Assembly: GCF_015999245.1 (NCBI RefSeq)
Contig: NZ_JAEAMR010000007.1
Location: forward strand, 641,605-705,604
From: Streptomyces sp. AV19
GTDB lineage: Bacteria; Actinomycetota; Actinomycetes; Streptomycetales; Streptomycetaceae
Length of the DNA: 64,000 nt
Direction of reading: 5' to 3'
Below, piece after piece: positions 9,562-17,004 of this stretch. The position numbers and the translations under genes were made by a program. Under the pieces are notes generated by a model. That model worked only from the letters and a program-made list of their open reading frames with translations. It was not told where the DNA came from and searched no databases. Numbering within the stretch: the stretch's first letter is position 1; each line of letters opens with the position of its first letter.

Positions 9562-9759
9562 CGACACATCCCACCCGACCCCGAACGGCGGCTCGCCCAG
9601 CAGCGGGAACGCCCCCGACCGCACGGCCACGTCCACCGGGTTCACGGCACTCGCGTGCACCCTGACGAGCACCTCACCGGCGCCCGGCACGGGCCGCCCG
9701 GCCTCCACGACCTCGAGCACCCCGGGACCGCCGAAGGACTTCTGGATCACAGCACGCAT
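9562..9759 (-). pseudogene. Zinc-type alcohol dehydrogenase/quinone oxidoreductase, N-terminal fragment
   Basis: The ATG at 9759 starts a clear medium-chain dehydrogenase N-terminus (MRAVIQKSFGGPGVLEVVEA, then VRVHASAVNPVDVAVRSG). Homology stops after about 66 residues at GVGWDVS, exactly where the substrate/NAD-binding part should continue. The frame then goes on into non-homologous sequence to a stop at 9523. The family is normally about 300 or more residues, so this is a truncated relic joined to the AraC remnant. AraC regulator and oxidoreductase genes are often divergent or adjacent partners, so one deletion could have removed both middles. Confidence 0.75.
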
Positions 9760-9902
9760 GGGGACACTCCCTGAACTCCGAACCGGTCGGCCGGCTTGAT
9801 GCGAGCACCGCAGGGAGCCGGGGCGAGCGTCCGAATGGCCTTCCGTCCCGGAAACATGTCCCGGCGTCTTCCGGCACCGTTTCGCGAGGCACGCACGGCA
9901 TC

Positions 9903-9940
9903 GGGCACCCACGACACCGGGCACCACGACACCGGGCACC
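9903..9940. repeat. Short tandem repeat, period 15-16 bp
   Basis: About two and a half copies of the unit GGGCACCACGACACC (first copy has one extra C). It sits in the 317-bp gap between the oxidoreductase remnant and the yccF-like gene; apart from this repeat and the yccF ribosome site nothing else was recognised in that gap. Confidence 0.7.
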
Positions 9941-10076
9941 GACCGTCGCGCACCGACCCGTAAGCAACCCGTGACGCGTCCGCCGACCACCGCCCCACCT
10001 GCGGAAAGACGCAACCATGCGCCACCGCTCCGGCGTCTCAGTGGCCGATGAATCATTCGCGTGGAAGGCTGTATTC

Positions 10077-10469
10077 ATGAGGCTCATCCTGAATGTCATC
10101 TGGCTGGTCCTCTGTGGCTTCTGGATGGCGATCGGCTACGTCGTCGCAGGTCTGATCTGCTGCCTCCTCATCATCACCATCCCCTTCGGCATCGCCTCCT
10201 TCCGCATCGCCTCCTACGCGCTGTGGCCCTTCGGCCGGACGACGGTCGAGCGGCGGGACGCCGGTGCCGGGTCGTTGATCGGCAACGTCATCTGGATCGT
10301 CTTCGCGGGCTGGTGGCTGGCGCTCGGCCACATCGTCACCGGCATCGCCCTCTGCGTCTCGATCATCGGCATCCCGCTGGGCATCGCGAACTTCAAGCTG
10401 ATCCCGATCTCGCTGATGCCGCTCGGCCGTGAGATCGTGCCGACGGACCAGCCCTTCGCGACGCGCTGA
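10077..10469 (+). CDS. YccF-family inner membrane protein
   Basis: Small integral membrane protein of 130 residues with two homologous halves, each a helical hairpin: NVIWLVLCGFWMAIGYVVAG and, later, NVIWIVFAGWWLALGHIVTG. Each is followed by a Pro/Gly-rich IPFGIASF / IPLGIANF turn. This internal duplication is the YccF (DUF307) pattern. Molecular role unknown. ATG 10077 has GGAAGG about 10 bases upstream; an upstream in-frame start lacks a ribosome site. Confidence 0.85.
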   Translation: MRLILNVIWLVLCGFWMAIGYVVAGLICCLLIITIPFGIASFRIASYALWPFGRTTVERRDAGAGSLIGNVIWIVFAGWWLALGHIVTGIALCVSIIGIPLGIANFKLIPISLMPLGREIVPTDQPFATR

Positions 10470-10507
10470 CGACCGGAGGGCATCGGCCGTGATGAGAGGA
10501 TCGATTC

Positions 10508-11146
10508 ATGGCTGTTTCCACCGAGATCGTCCGTGACGCGGGCGACGAACGAACCCTCGCGGTCGTCCTGGGGCACGACGACGAGACCAACGCGCTCACC
10601 GGATCGGTGACGTTGCTCGACCTGGGCGCCGACGACCCCGCCCTCAGGATCGTCGCGCTGCCGGAGGCGTCCGGCGACGCCCTGGTGCCGCTGATGCGGG
10701 AAGCGGCGGCGGTCGCCCGCGAGGCCGGCGGAACGGTCCTGCGGTGGGTCACGGAGTCGGAGGAGGCGGACCGGCCGGCCCTGGAGGAGCTCGGCGCCGT
10801 CGAGGGCGACGAGGTCCACCGCTGGTGGCGGCTGGAACTGACGCCCTCCGGCCCCGCGCCCGACGGCGCCGCCGCCTTCAGCGTGACGCGCGAAGACGCC
10901 GTCTTCGACGTCGAGTTCGACGGCGACGCGGCGATCCTGGCGCACGACCGCGAGGACGAGGGCACCGCCGCCGCCCTCGCGGAGCTCACCGCCGCCGCGC
11001 TGGAGAAGCTGCGCGCCGAGCACCCCGGGACGCGCGAGGTCCTCGCCTACGCCGCCCCGGACGACGACCACCTCAACTCGGCGCTGTCCGCCGCCGGTTT
11101 CGCCCCGACGCGGCAGCGGGCCGTGGAGTACCACCTGCCCCTGTAA
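10508..11146 (+). CDS. Hypothetical protein, 212 residues, possible GNAT-like fold
   Basis: Not firmly recognised. The acidic, soluble product has a pattern resembling two acetyltransferase-like halves: LMREAAAVAREAGGTVLRWV and, near the end, LNSALSAAGFAPTRQRAVEY, the latter similar to the closing strand of GNAT proteins. The central part has a strand-rich segment (AVFDVEFDGDAAIL). No clear acetyl-CoA P-loop (Q/RxxGxG/A) is visible, so catalytic activity is doubtful. The ATG at 10508 follows a GAGAGGA ribosome site. Codon use is typical of the chromosome. Confidence 0.7.
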   Translation: MAVSTEIVRDAGDERTLAVVLGHDDETNALTGSVTLLDLGADDPALRIVALPEASGDALVPLMREAAAVAREAGGTVLRWVTESEEADRPALEELGAVEGDEVHRWWRLELTPSGPAPDGAAAFSVTREDAVFDVEFDGDAAILAHDREDEGTAAALAELTAAALEKLRAEHPGTREVLAYAAPDDDHLNSALSAAGFAPTRQRAVEYHLPL

Positions 11147-11256
11147 GCAGTCCGTTTTCGGCCAACGTCACGCCTTTTCCTGTCGAACTCCCCGGCTCGC
11201 ATCAGAGTTGGGGAGCCGCGCACCGTCCGCGCGGCCCGACGGAAGGGAACCGTTCA

Positions 11257-11727
11257 GTGCCGATCAGCAAGCCGCGGCTGCGCGCAGCCGCCGTGACCAC
11301 CGCCGCCGTCCTCGCCGTGGGGGCGCCCACGGCGTACGCGGCCCTCGATCCGGGCGGCGACACGTCCACCACCACCCGGTCCGCGGTCGTGCGCGGCAAG
11401 CCCTACGTCGGCACCCACCTCTACTTCGGCACCGGGCGCAACGACGGCAGGCCGGACGTGACGGAGAAGCAGTTCCTGGCGTTCGTCACCAAGGTCGTCA
11501 CGCCGAGATTCCCGGACGGACTGACCATCGAGAACGCCCGCGGCCAGTGGCGCGACGCGAAGGGCGTGGTCATCCGCGAGCGCTCCTACGAACTGACGCT
11601 GCTCTACCCGAAGTCCCAGGCCCGGACGAAGGACACGGGCATAGAGGCCATCCGCTCCGCCTACAAGAAGGAGTTCCGCCAGGAGTCGGTGATGCGGGCC
11701 GACGAGCCGGCGAACGTCGACTTCTGA
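11257..11727 (+). CDS. Secreted DUF3574-type protein
   Basis: Exported protein of 156 residues. A signal peptide (MPISKPRLRAAAVTTAAVLA... to AYA) ends at about residue 28. The mature part contains LYFGTGRNDGRPDVTEKQFLAF, then PRFPDGLTIENARGQWRD and TLLYPKSQARTKDTGIEAIR, which matches my memory of the DUF3574 family (function unknown). GTG 11257 follows a GGAAGGGA site. Monocistronic by appearance. Confidence 0.75.
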   Translation: MPISKPRLRAAAVTTAAVLAVGAPTAYAALDPGGDTSTTTRSAVVRGKPYVGTHLYFGTGRNDGRPDVTEKQFLAFVTKVVTPRFPDGLTIENARGQWRDAKGVVIRERSYELTLLYPKSQARTKDTGIEAIRSAYKKEFRQESVMRADEPANVDF

Positions 11728-11844
11728 CCGGCCGGCCGGACCGCCGACCGGTCCCGGATTGACCTCGGATTCCCGGGTGGAATTGCACCACGGTCAAGGT
11801 CTTTGGGCTCCATAGAGTTGTTCTTGCAACGAGGAACGACGGAA

Positions 11845-11859
11845 CGGTCGAAACGACCG
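11845..11859. promoter_or_regulatory. Palindrome upstream of the cupin gene
   Basis: The sequence CGGTCGAAACGACCG is a perfect 6-bp inverted repeat with an AAA centre, 22 bases before the cupin ATG. It could be an operator or a leader hairpin. No partner regulator is next to it. Confidence 0.35.
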
Positions 11860-11881
11860 AACGACAACGGGAGACCCGGAC

Positions 11882-12376
11882 ATGACCGGCACGAACCACG
11901 CCGTACTGACCCGCGCCGCCGAGGCGGAGACCGCGAGCGACCCCAGCAGCGTCATGACCCTCCTGGCCGACGCCGACGCCACCGGCGGGCAACTGACCAG
12001 CTACCGCTCGCGGTTCACCGAGGGGGCCGTCGGCGCCCCGGCGCACTTCCACACCCGCGCCTCCGAGCTCTTCTACGTCCTCGACGGCGCGCTGCGGGTG
12101 CTGGTGGGCGAGGAGGTCACCGTGCTCAACGCCGGCGACTTCCTCGTCGTACCGCCGCACACCCCGCACGCCTTCGCCGCCGCCTCCGGGCACGAGGCGG
12201 ACGTGCTGTTCGTCTTCACGCCCGGCCTGCCGCGCTTCGACTACCTGCGGCTCCTGGGCCGGGTCATGCGCGGCGAGGCGGACCCCCGCGAGATCCGGGA
12301 GTCCTCCGAGCGCTTCGACAACCACTACGTGGACAGCCCGGCCTGGCGGGCCGAGCTCGAAGGGCGCACGGCCTGA
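11882..12376 (+). CDS. Cupin-domain protein
   Basis: Soluble single-domain cupin of 164 residues. Cupin motif 1 is seen as HFHTRASELFYVLDGALRV (metal-ligand His-His and Glu) and motif 2 as PPHTPHAFAAA (His). Metal binding is therefore likely. Substrate unknown; such proteins include quercetinase-like dioxygenases and sensors. The C-terminus (FDYLRLLGRVMRGEADPREI) resembles other actinomycete cupins of this length. ATG 11882 follows GGGAG. Confidence 0.8.
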   Translation: MTGTNHAVLTRAAEAETASDPSSVMTLLADADATGGQLTSYRSRFTEGAVGAPAHFHTRASELFYVLDGALRVLVGEEVTVLNAGDFLVVPPHTPHAFAAASGHEADVLFVFTPGLPRFDYLRLLGRVMRGEADPREIRESSERFDNHYVDSPAWRAELEGRTA

Positions 12377-12402
12377 AGCGGCACGGAACGGCCTGAAGCG
12401 GA

Positions 12403-12449
12403 CGAGGGCGCGCCGCGGAAGGTCGGGAACCTTCCCCGGCGCGCCCTCG
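12403..12449. terminator. Bidirectional terminator between cupin gene and yajQ
   Basis: Long GC-rich hairpin, arms beginning CGAGGGCGCGCC and ending GGCGCGCCCTCG, between convergent genes. Confidence 0.75.
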
Positions 12450-12474
12450 TACCGTCGCCTCGAGTCGGCGGCAA

Positions 12475-12963
12475 CTAGCGGTAGTTGACGAACTGGAGGG
12501 CGAAGTCCAGGTCCTTGCCCTTCAGCAGGGCGATGACGGCCTGGAGGTCGTCGCGGCTCTTGGAGGAGACGCGCAGCTCGTCGCCCTGGACCTGGGCCTT
12601 GACGCCCTTGGGGCCCTCATCGCGGATGATCTTGGCGACCTTCTTCGCGTTCTCCTGGGTGATGCCGTCCTGGAGCGAGGCGAAGATCTTGTACTCCTTG
12701 CCGGAGAGCTGCGGCTCGCCCGCCTCCAGCGCCTTCAGCGAGATGCCCCGCTTGACGAGCTTGGTCTGGAAGATGTCGAGGACCGCCTTGACGCGGTCCT
12801 CGCCGTTGGCACGCATCTCGATCTTGTCGCCGGACCAGGCGATGGACGCTCCGACGCCCTTGAAGTCGTAGCGCTGCGAGATCTCCTTGGCGGCCTGGTT
12901 GAGGGCGTTGTCGACCTCCTGCCGCTCGACCTTCGAGACGATGTCGAAACTGGAGTCGGCCAT
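12475..12963 (-). CDS. yajQ: YajQ-family nucleotide-binding protein
   Basis: Cytoplasmic protein of 162 residues matching the YajQ/UPF0234 family over its whole length: [20 protein letters not shown] at the start, [15 protein letters not shown], then [13 protein letters not shown] and a closing [13 protein letters not shown]. Family members bind nucleotides, and some in Xanthomonas and Pseudomonas bind cyclic di-GMP; the role in actinomycetes is not known. The ATG at 12963 is chosen from the family N-terminus. It converges with the cupin gene across a strong hairpin. Confidence 0.93.
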   Translation of the reverse strand: MADSSFDIVSKVERQEVDNALNQAAKEISQRYDFKGVGASIAWSGDKIEMRANGEDRVKAVLDIFQTKLVKRGISLKALEAGEPQLSGKEYKIFASLQDGITQENAKKVAKIIRDEGPKGVKAQVQGDELRVSSKSRDDLQAVIALLKGKDLDFALQFVNYR

Positions 12964-13197
12964 ATTGAGTTGGCTCCTCGTGCGTAGATTCCGTCAGGGA
13001 CGCGGCGTGGGGCGTCCCGCGGAGCGCCGCCCGGCGGTACCGCCGGACCGGGCCGGGGACGGCCGCCCCGCAAGCCTAGTCACCCGGGGGCGGATCGGGC
13101 GGCTGCGAACCGAGTGGCGGAGCACCCCTGGTCATCGGGTATGGTTTACGTCGTTGCCGCAGGGGACTCGAAAGGGAATCCGAGGCGACGAACCCAT

Positions 13198-13279
13198 GGC
13201 GGTGTGCCCGAGTGGCCAATGGGAGCGGACTGTAAATCCGTCGGCTTAGCCTACCCAGGTTCGAATCCTGGCGCCGCCA
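13198..13279 (+). tRNA. tRNA-Tyr (anticodon GUA)
   Basis: Cloverleaf of 82 nt with a long class II variable arm. Acceptor GGCGGTG pairs with CGCCGCC (one G-T), anticodon GTA at 13232-13234 in loop CTGTAAA, T arm CCAGG-TTCGAAT-CCTGG. CCA is not encoded. Confidence 0.97.
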
Positions 13280-13286
13280 CCGGTTG

Positions 13287-13316
13287 AGGCCCCCGTCCTT
13301 TCGAGGACGGGGGCCT
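13287..13316 (+). terminator. tRNA-Tyr terminator
   Basis: Perfect 13-bp stem AGGCCCCCGTCCT with a TTCG tetraloop followed by TTTCC. Confidence 0.9.
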
Positions 13317-13320
13317 TTCC

Positions 13321-13367
13321 GTATGCGGTTCAGCCGTATGCGATTCCAGCCGTATGCGGTTCTAGCC
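13321..13367. repeat. Three tandem 15-16 bp repeats
   Basis: Units GTATGCGGTTCAGCC, GTATGCGATTCCAGCC and GTATGCGGTTCTAGCC follow the tRNA-Tyr terminator. The third contains the stop codon of the minus-strand NAD(P)-binding protein gene, so the array overlaps its 3' end. Confidence 0.85.
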
Positions 13368-14021
13368 TTCCGCGGCGGCCCGTACCGCCTCGCCCACCGG
13401 CGTCGTGCCGCCGATCAGTTCCAGCGTGCGGCCGACCGTGCCCGGCTCCTCCAGCAGCGCGGCCAGGACGGCCGCCACGTCGTCCCGGGTCACCTCGCCG
13501 TACCCGGTCTCGCCCAGGGCGACCAGGCCGGTGCCCGGCTCGTCGGTCAGCCGGCCGGGGCGCAGGACCGTCCAGTCCAGGCCCGCCCGGGAGCGCACGT
13601 CCGCGTCGGCCGCGCCCTTGGCGCGCAGGTAGGTGGCGAAGACGGGGTCGGTGCCCGCGGGCGGCTCGCGGTCGGCGCCCATCGCGGAGACGACGACGAA
13701 GCGCCGCACCCCGGCGGCCTCCGCCGCGTCGGCGAAGAGCACGGCGGCGGCGCGGTCCACGGTGTCCTTGCGGGCGGTCCCGCTGCCGGGGCCCGCGCCG
13801 GCCGCGAAGACGGCCGCGTCGGCGCCCTCCAGGTGCCGGGCGATGTCCTCGACGGAGGCCGACTCCAGGTCGCAGACGACGGGTTCGGCCCCGGCGGCGA
13901 GCAGGTCGCCCGCCTGTTCGGTCCGGCGGATGACGCCGGAAACCTCGTCACCGCGCGCGGCGAGCAACCGCTCCAGCCGCAGCGCGATCTGTCCATGTCC
14001 ACCAGCGATCACAATGCGCAT
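13362..14021 (-). CDS. NAD(P)-binding NmrA/atypical SDR-type protein
   Basis: Rossmann-fold protein of 219 residues. The N-terminal dinucleotide motif is MRIVIAGGHGQIALRLERLL (GGHGQI), then DLESASVEDIARHLEGADAA, VRRFVVVSAMGADREPP and the closing WTVLRPGRLTDEP, all typical of atypical short-chain dehydrogenases without a full Tyr-x3-Lys pair at the usual place. Homologues are often annotated NAD(P)H-binding or NmrA-like; substrate unknown. Start ATG 14021 gives the complete Rossmann strand. Confidence 0.85.
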   Translation of the reverse strand: MRIVIAGGHGQIALRLERLLAARGDEVSGVIRRTEQAGDLLAAGAEPVVCDLESASVEDIARHLEGADAAVFAAGAGPGSGTARKDTVDRAAAVLFADAAEAAGVRRFVVVSAMGADREPPAGTDPVFATYLRAKGAADADVRSRAGLDWTVLRPGRLTDEPGTGLVALGETGYGEVTRDDVAAVLAALLEEPGTVGRTLELIGGTTPVGEAVRAAAEG

Positions 14022-14053
14022 GATCCGACCGTACGCCGGGGCGCCGCACGGGG

Positions 14054-15331
14054 TCAGGAGGGCTCCCCGCCGCGCGGCGACTGCCGGGGCAGCTCCAGCG
14101 CCGTCGTCCCCGCGCAGTGCCGGAACTCGCGGATCGCGCTGGTGCGGGCGACCACCCGGCCGCGGTGCACCACCAGTCGGCTGTAGCCGAGCGAGAGCAC
14201 CCCGGCGATCCCGCCGCCGCGGACGGCCAGCAGCTCGGCCGGGAAGCCGGCCTCCACCCGCACCTCGGCCAGGCCCATCGCCGCCCGCGCCTGCCCGCTG
14301 ACGGCCTCGTACGCCTCCTCGGGGTCCAGCTCGCCGCGCGAGGCGAGCAGGAAGGCGGCCTCCAGCGGATCGCCGCGGCCGACGGGGTTGGCCGCGTCGC
14401 GGACGGCCCCGCTGCCCGCGGTGACGCGGACGCCCGCGGCGCGCAGCAGCCGGACGGGCGCGGAGTGGGAGACGCGGTAGCGGGTCCGGGCGGCCACCCC
14501 GCAGTCGCCCTGCGGCAGGCAGGCCACGGTCACCCCGGCGGCGGCGAGTTGTTCGGCGGCGCGCACGGCGGTCTCGCGCGGCAGCCGGGCGAGACCGCCG
14601 CAGGGGCCGAGGGTGACGGCCGGGCGCAGCCCGCCGGCCATCGCGGCCAGCCGGGCCAGCCGGGGCGGGTCGTCGGCGTCGGTGTGCAGGTCCACGGCGC
14701 AGCCGTGCTCGGCGGCGACCCGCAGGACGGTCTCGGCGTAGCCGGTGGGGTCCGGGTCGAGGTCGGGGCAGCCGCCGACCGCGGTGGCGCCCATCTTGAC
14801 CGCGTCCCGCAGCATGGCCAGGCCGTCGGCCCCGGCGACGCCGGTGAGCAGCCGGGGGACGGCGACGGCGGTCAGGTCGGTGAGTTCGCGCAGGGCCCGG
14901 CGGGCGGCCAGGAAGCCTTCGAGCGAGCGCAGGCCCTGGACGTCGCCGACGCGGACGTGGGAGCGCAGCGCGGTGGCGCCGTGTCCGAGCTGGAGCAGGG
15001 CGGCCTCGGTGACGCGCCGCTGGACGTCCTCGACGCCGTCGGGGACGGGACCGTCGAGATCGGCGGTGAGCGCGGTGTCGCAGTGCGCGTGCGGGTCGGC
15101 GGGGGCGGGCAGGAGCAGGTAGCCGGAGAGGTCGCAGCGCACGCCCGGGGCGAGGCTGCCGGCCGTGCCGACGGCCTCGATGCGGCCGCCGCTGAGGCGG
15201 ACGTCGACCACGCGGCCGTCGGCGAGGTGCGCGTCACAGAGCACCAGGGGGTTCTCGCCGGGGCCGCCGCCGGGCGGGGACGTGGCGTCGCCGTCGGGGT
15301 TGCGTGCGGGCTGCGGCTGGTTGTCGGGCAT
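14054..15331 (-). CDS. Cytosine deaminase-like amidohydrolase, probably inactive
   Basis: Protein of 425 residues related over its length to the CodA branch of amidohydrolases. The first metal motif is kept (PADPHAHCDTALTAD, two His), as is the His in DLHTDADD. Judged against E. coli cytosine deaminase from memory, three catalytic positions are replaced: Glu217 by Ala (DLHTDADD), His246 by a Pro/Cys/Gly segment (TLGPCGGLARLP), and Asp313 by a segment AGSGAVRDAANP lacking the Asp. A normal deaminase reaction is therefore unlikely; it may be a binding protein or have altered chemistry. Start ATG 15331 follows GGGAG. Coding quality is intact, which argues against a young pseudogene. Confidence 0.75.
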   Translation of the reverse strand: MPDNQPQPARNPDGDATSPPGGGPGENPLVLCDAHLADGRVVDVRLSGGRIEAVGTAGSLAPGVRCDLSGYLLLPAPADPHAHCDTALTADLDGPVPDGVEDVQRRVTEAALLQLGHGATALRSHVRVGDVQGLRSLEGFLAARRALRELTDLTAVAVPRLLTGVAGADGLAMLRDAVKMGATAVGGCPDLDPDPTGYAETVLRVAAEHGCAVDLHTDADDPPRLARLAAMAGGLRPAVTLGPCGGLARLPRETAVRAAEQLAAAGVTVACLPQGDCGVAARTRYRVSHSAPVRLLRAAGVRVTAGSGAVRDAANPVGRGDPLEAAFLLASRGELDPEEAYEAVSGQARAAMGLAEVRVEAGFPAELLAVRGGGIAGVLSLGYSRLVVHRGRVVARTSAIREFRHCAGTTALELPRQSPRGGEPS

Positions 15332-15557
15332 TGCGCTCCCTACGGGCCGGGGCAGGCGTTCACGCAGCGTGGTCCGAGCCTAGGACGCGTACGGAGCGGG
15401 TTCGGGGAGGGCGGCGACCGGCGGGCAATAGTCGTACCGGAGCGGCTCGCGGGGCGGGCGGGACCGCGGTGCGCGGGGGCCTGCGGGCCGCCGGGCCGGG
15501 GGCCTCCGGATACGGATTTCACCTTCGGCCGCAGACCGTGTAATGTCTTCCTCGCTC

Positions 15558-15630
15558 GCCCCAATAGCTCAGTCGGCAGAGCGTCTCCATGGTAAGGAGA
15601 AGGTCAACGGTTCGATTCCGTTTTGGGGCT
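15558..15630 (+). tRNA. tRNA-Thr (anticodon GGU)
   Basis: Cloverleaf of 73 nt. Acceptor GCCCCAA pairs with TTGGGGC, anticodon GGT at 15591-15593 (stem TCTCC/GGAGA), T arm AACGG-TTCGATT-CCGTT. It is followed by tRNA-Met and rpmG, a conserved actinobacterial order. Confidence 0.97.
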
Positions 15631-15645
15631 CTGGTGTGAGAGGTC

Positions 15646-15665
15646 TCCCCGCCTTCGGGCGGGGA
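15646..15665 (+). terminator. Hairpin between tRNA-Thr and tRNA-Met
   Basis: Stem TCCCCGCC/GGCGGGGA with a TTCG tetraloop. It may terminate or help process the tRNA transcript. Confidence 0.6.
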
Positions 15666-15681
15666 AGTTCTCCCGCATCAC

Positions 15682-15754
15682 AGCGGTGTAGCTCAGTCGG
15701 TAGAGCAAGCGGCTCATAATCGCTGTGTCACCGGTTCAAGTCCGGTCACCGCTA
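15682..15754 (+). tRNA. tRNA-Met (anticodon CAU, elongator type)
   Basis: Cloverleaf of 73 nt. Acceptor AGCGGTG pairs with CACCGCT, anticodon CAT at 15715-15717 in loop CTCATAA, T arm ACCGG-TTCAAGT-CCGGT. The fully paired position 1-72 argues for the elongator species; a CAU tRNA modified to lysidine (Ile) cannot be excluded from sequence alone. Confidence 0.93.
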
Positions 15755-15759
15755 CACAT

Positions 15760-15799
15760 AGTAGCCGATTGCGGGGTCGGTCCTCCGATCGGCTACTCT
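15760..15799 (+). promoter_or_regulatory. Hairpin and possible rpmG promoter
   Basis: A perfect 10-bp inverted repeat AGTAGCCGAT/ATCGGCTACT (15760-15769, 15788-15797) follows tRNA-Met and probably ends its transcript. A TACTCT (15794-15799) with TTGCGG (15769-15774) 19 bases upstream overlaps it and could be the rpmG promoter. Confidence 0.4.
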
Positions 15800-15839
15800 T
15801 GTCTGCGTTAATCCGTCCATCCGTCAAGGAGCACTTCAC

Positions 15840-16004
15840 GTGGCTGCCACCGACGTCCGCCCGAAGATCACGCTGGCCTGCGTGGAGTGCAAGGAGCGGA
15901 ACTACATCACCAAGAAGAACCGGCGCAACGACCCGGACCGTCTGGAGATGAAGAAGCACTGCCCGCGTTGCAACGCGCACACCGCGCACCGCGAAACGCG
16001 ATAA
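15840..16004 (+). CDS. rpmG: 50S ribosomal protein L33 (zinc-binding form)
   Basis: Large-subunit ribosomal protein of 54 residues. Four cysteines in two pairs (CVEC near residue 14 and CPRC near residue 41) mark the zinc-containing C+ form. The family core [20 protein letters not shown] is complete. The GTG start at 15840 is preceded by AAGGAG at about 15825. Its place after tRNA-Thr and tRNA-Met and before two dehydratase-like genes is conserved in actinobacteria including mycobacteria. Confidence 0.96.
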   Translation: MAATDVRPKITLACVECKERNYITKKNRRNDPDRLEMKKHCPRCNAHTAHRETR

Positions 16005-16022
16005 AAACGCAGCACCCTCGTT

Positions 16023-16059
16023 CATGAGGCCGTCCCCGATCACTGGGGGCGGCCTCATG
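16023..16059 (+). terminator. rpmG terminator
   Basis: Perfect 15-bp arms CATGAGGCCGTCCCC / GGGGGCGGCCTCATG (allowing one G-T) with a seven-base loop just after the rpmG stop. Confidence 0.8.
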
Positions 16060-16101
16060 GCATATCCCACGGCGTATCCCCACCCAGGAGGTGCCGAGCC
16101 G

Positions 16102-16554
16102 ATGGCGCTCGATCAGTCCTTCGTCGGACGGACCTATCCGGCCACCGCCCCGTACGAGGTCGGCCGGGAGAAGATCCGTGAGTTCGCCGAGGCCGTCGGC
16201 GACGACAGCGCGGTGTACACCGATCCCGCCGCCGCCCGGGCGCTCGGGTATCCGGACGTGATCGCCCCGCCGACCTTTGTGTTCGCCGTCACCTTCAAGG
16301 CCGCCGGCGAGGTGATCCAGGACCCGCAGCTGGGCCTGGACTACAGCCGGGTCGTCCACGGCGACCAGCGCTTCGCCTACACCCGCCCGGTGCGCGCGGG
16401 GGACCGGCTGACGGTCACCTCCACCATCGAGACGATCAAGTCGATGGCCGGCAACGATCTTCTGACCATTCGCGGCGAGGTGCACGACGAGCACGGTGAG
16501 CACGTCGTGACCGCCCACACGATGCTGGTGGCGCGCGCCGCCGAGGAGGCGTGA
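16102..16554 (+). CDS. MaoC-like (HadA-type/UPF0336) dehydratase subunit
   Basis: Hot-dog-fold protein of 150 residues of the FAS1-type dehydratase/UPF0336 family. Core: REKIREFAEAVGDDSAVYTD then LGYPDVIAPPTFVFAVTF and a HGDQRFAYTRPVRAGDRL strand. The catalytic His of the hydratase-2 motif is replaced (AVGDDSAVYTD has Tyr where the partner gene has His), so it is likely the non-catalytic partner of the next gene, as HadA is to HadB in mycobacteria. ATG 16102 has AGGAGG at 16086-16091, ten bases upstream; an in-frame ATG at 16057 lies inside the terminator hairpin. Its stop overlaps the next gene. Substrate in Streptomyces is not known. Confidence 0.88.
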   Translation: MALDQSFVGRTYPATAPYEVGREKIREFAEAVGDDSAVYTDPAAARALGYPDVIAPPTFVFAVTFKAAGEVIQDPQLGLDYSRVVHGDQRFAYTRPVRAGDRLTVTSTIETIKSMAGNDLLTIRGEVHDEHGEHVVTAHTMLVARAAEEA

Positions 16555-16988
16555 TGACCGCCCGGATCTCCTACGACGACGTCGAGGTCGGCACGGAGCT
16601 GCCGGCCGGGACCTTCCCTGTGACGCGCGACACCCTGGTGCGCTACGCCGGTGCCTCGGGCGACTTCAACCCGATCCACTGGAACGAGAAGTTCGCCAAG
16701 GAGGTCGGGCTGCCGGACGTGATCGCGCACGGCATGTTCACCATGGCCGAGGCGATCCGCGTGGTCACCGACTGGACCGGCGACCCGGGCGCCGTCGCCG
16801 AGTACGGGGTGCGCTTCACCAAGCCGGTCGTCGTGCCCAACGACGAGAAGGGCGCGGTCATCGAGGTCAGCGGCAAGGTCGCGGCCAAGCTGGACGACGA
16901 GGCGCGGACCGTGCGGGTGGACCTGGTGGCGACCAGCGACGGTCAGCGCGTGCTCGGCATGTCGCGGGCCGTGGTGCGGCTGGCGTAG
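16554..16988 (+). CDS. MaoC-like (HadB-type) 3-hydroxyacyl dehydratase
   Basis: Hot-dog-fold hydratase/dehydratase of 144 residues with the hydratase-2 motif YAGASGDFNPIHWNE, giving the Asp-x5-His catalytic pair, followed by GLPDVIAHGMFTMAEAI. It probably acts as a heterodimer with the upstream subunit on (3R)-hydroxyacyl thioesters. ATG 16554 overlaps the previous stop by one base with GAGGAGG just upstream; GTG 16551 is an alternative. The pair occupies the same place as hadA-hadB in mycobacteria, although Streptomyces make no mycolic acids, so the substrate must differ. Confidence 0.9.
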   Translation: MTARISYDDVEVGTELPAGTFPVTRDTLVRYAGASGDFNPIHWNEKFAKEVGLPDVIAHGMFTMAEAIRVVTDWTGDPGAVAEYGVRFTKPVVVPNDEKGAVIEVSGKVAAKLDDEARTVRVDLVATSDGQRVLGMSRAVVRLA

Positions 16989-17004
16989 GCGCCGCGACAG
17001 GCCC

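Noticed and set aside
9674..10099. Minus-strand open frame over the gap before the yccF-like gene
   Set aside because: Arg/Cys/Gly-rich, contains a tandem repeat, no ribosome site and no family resemblance.
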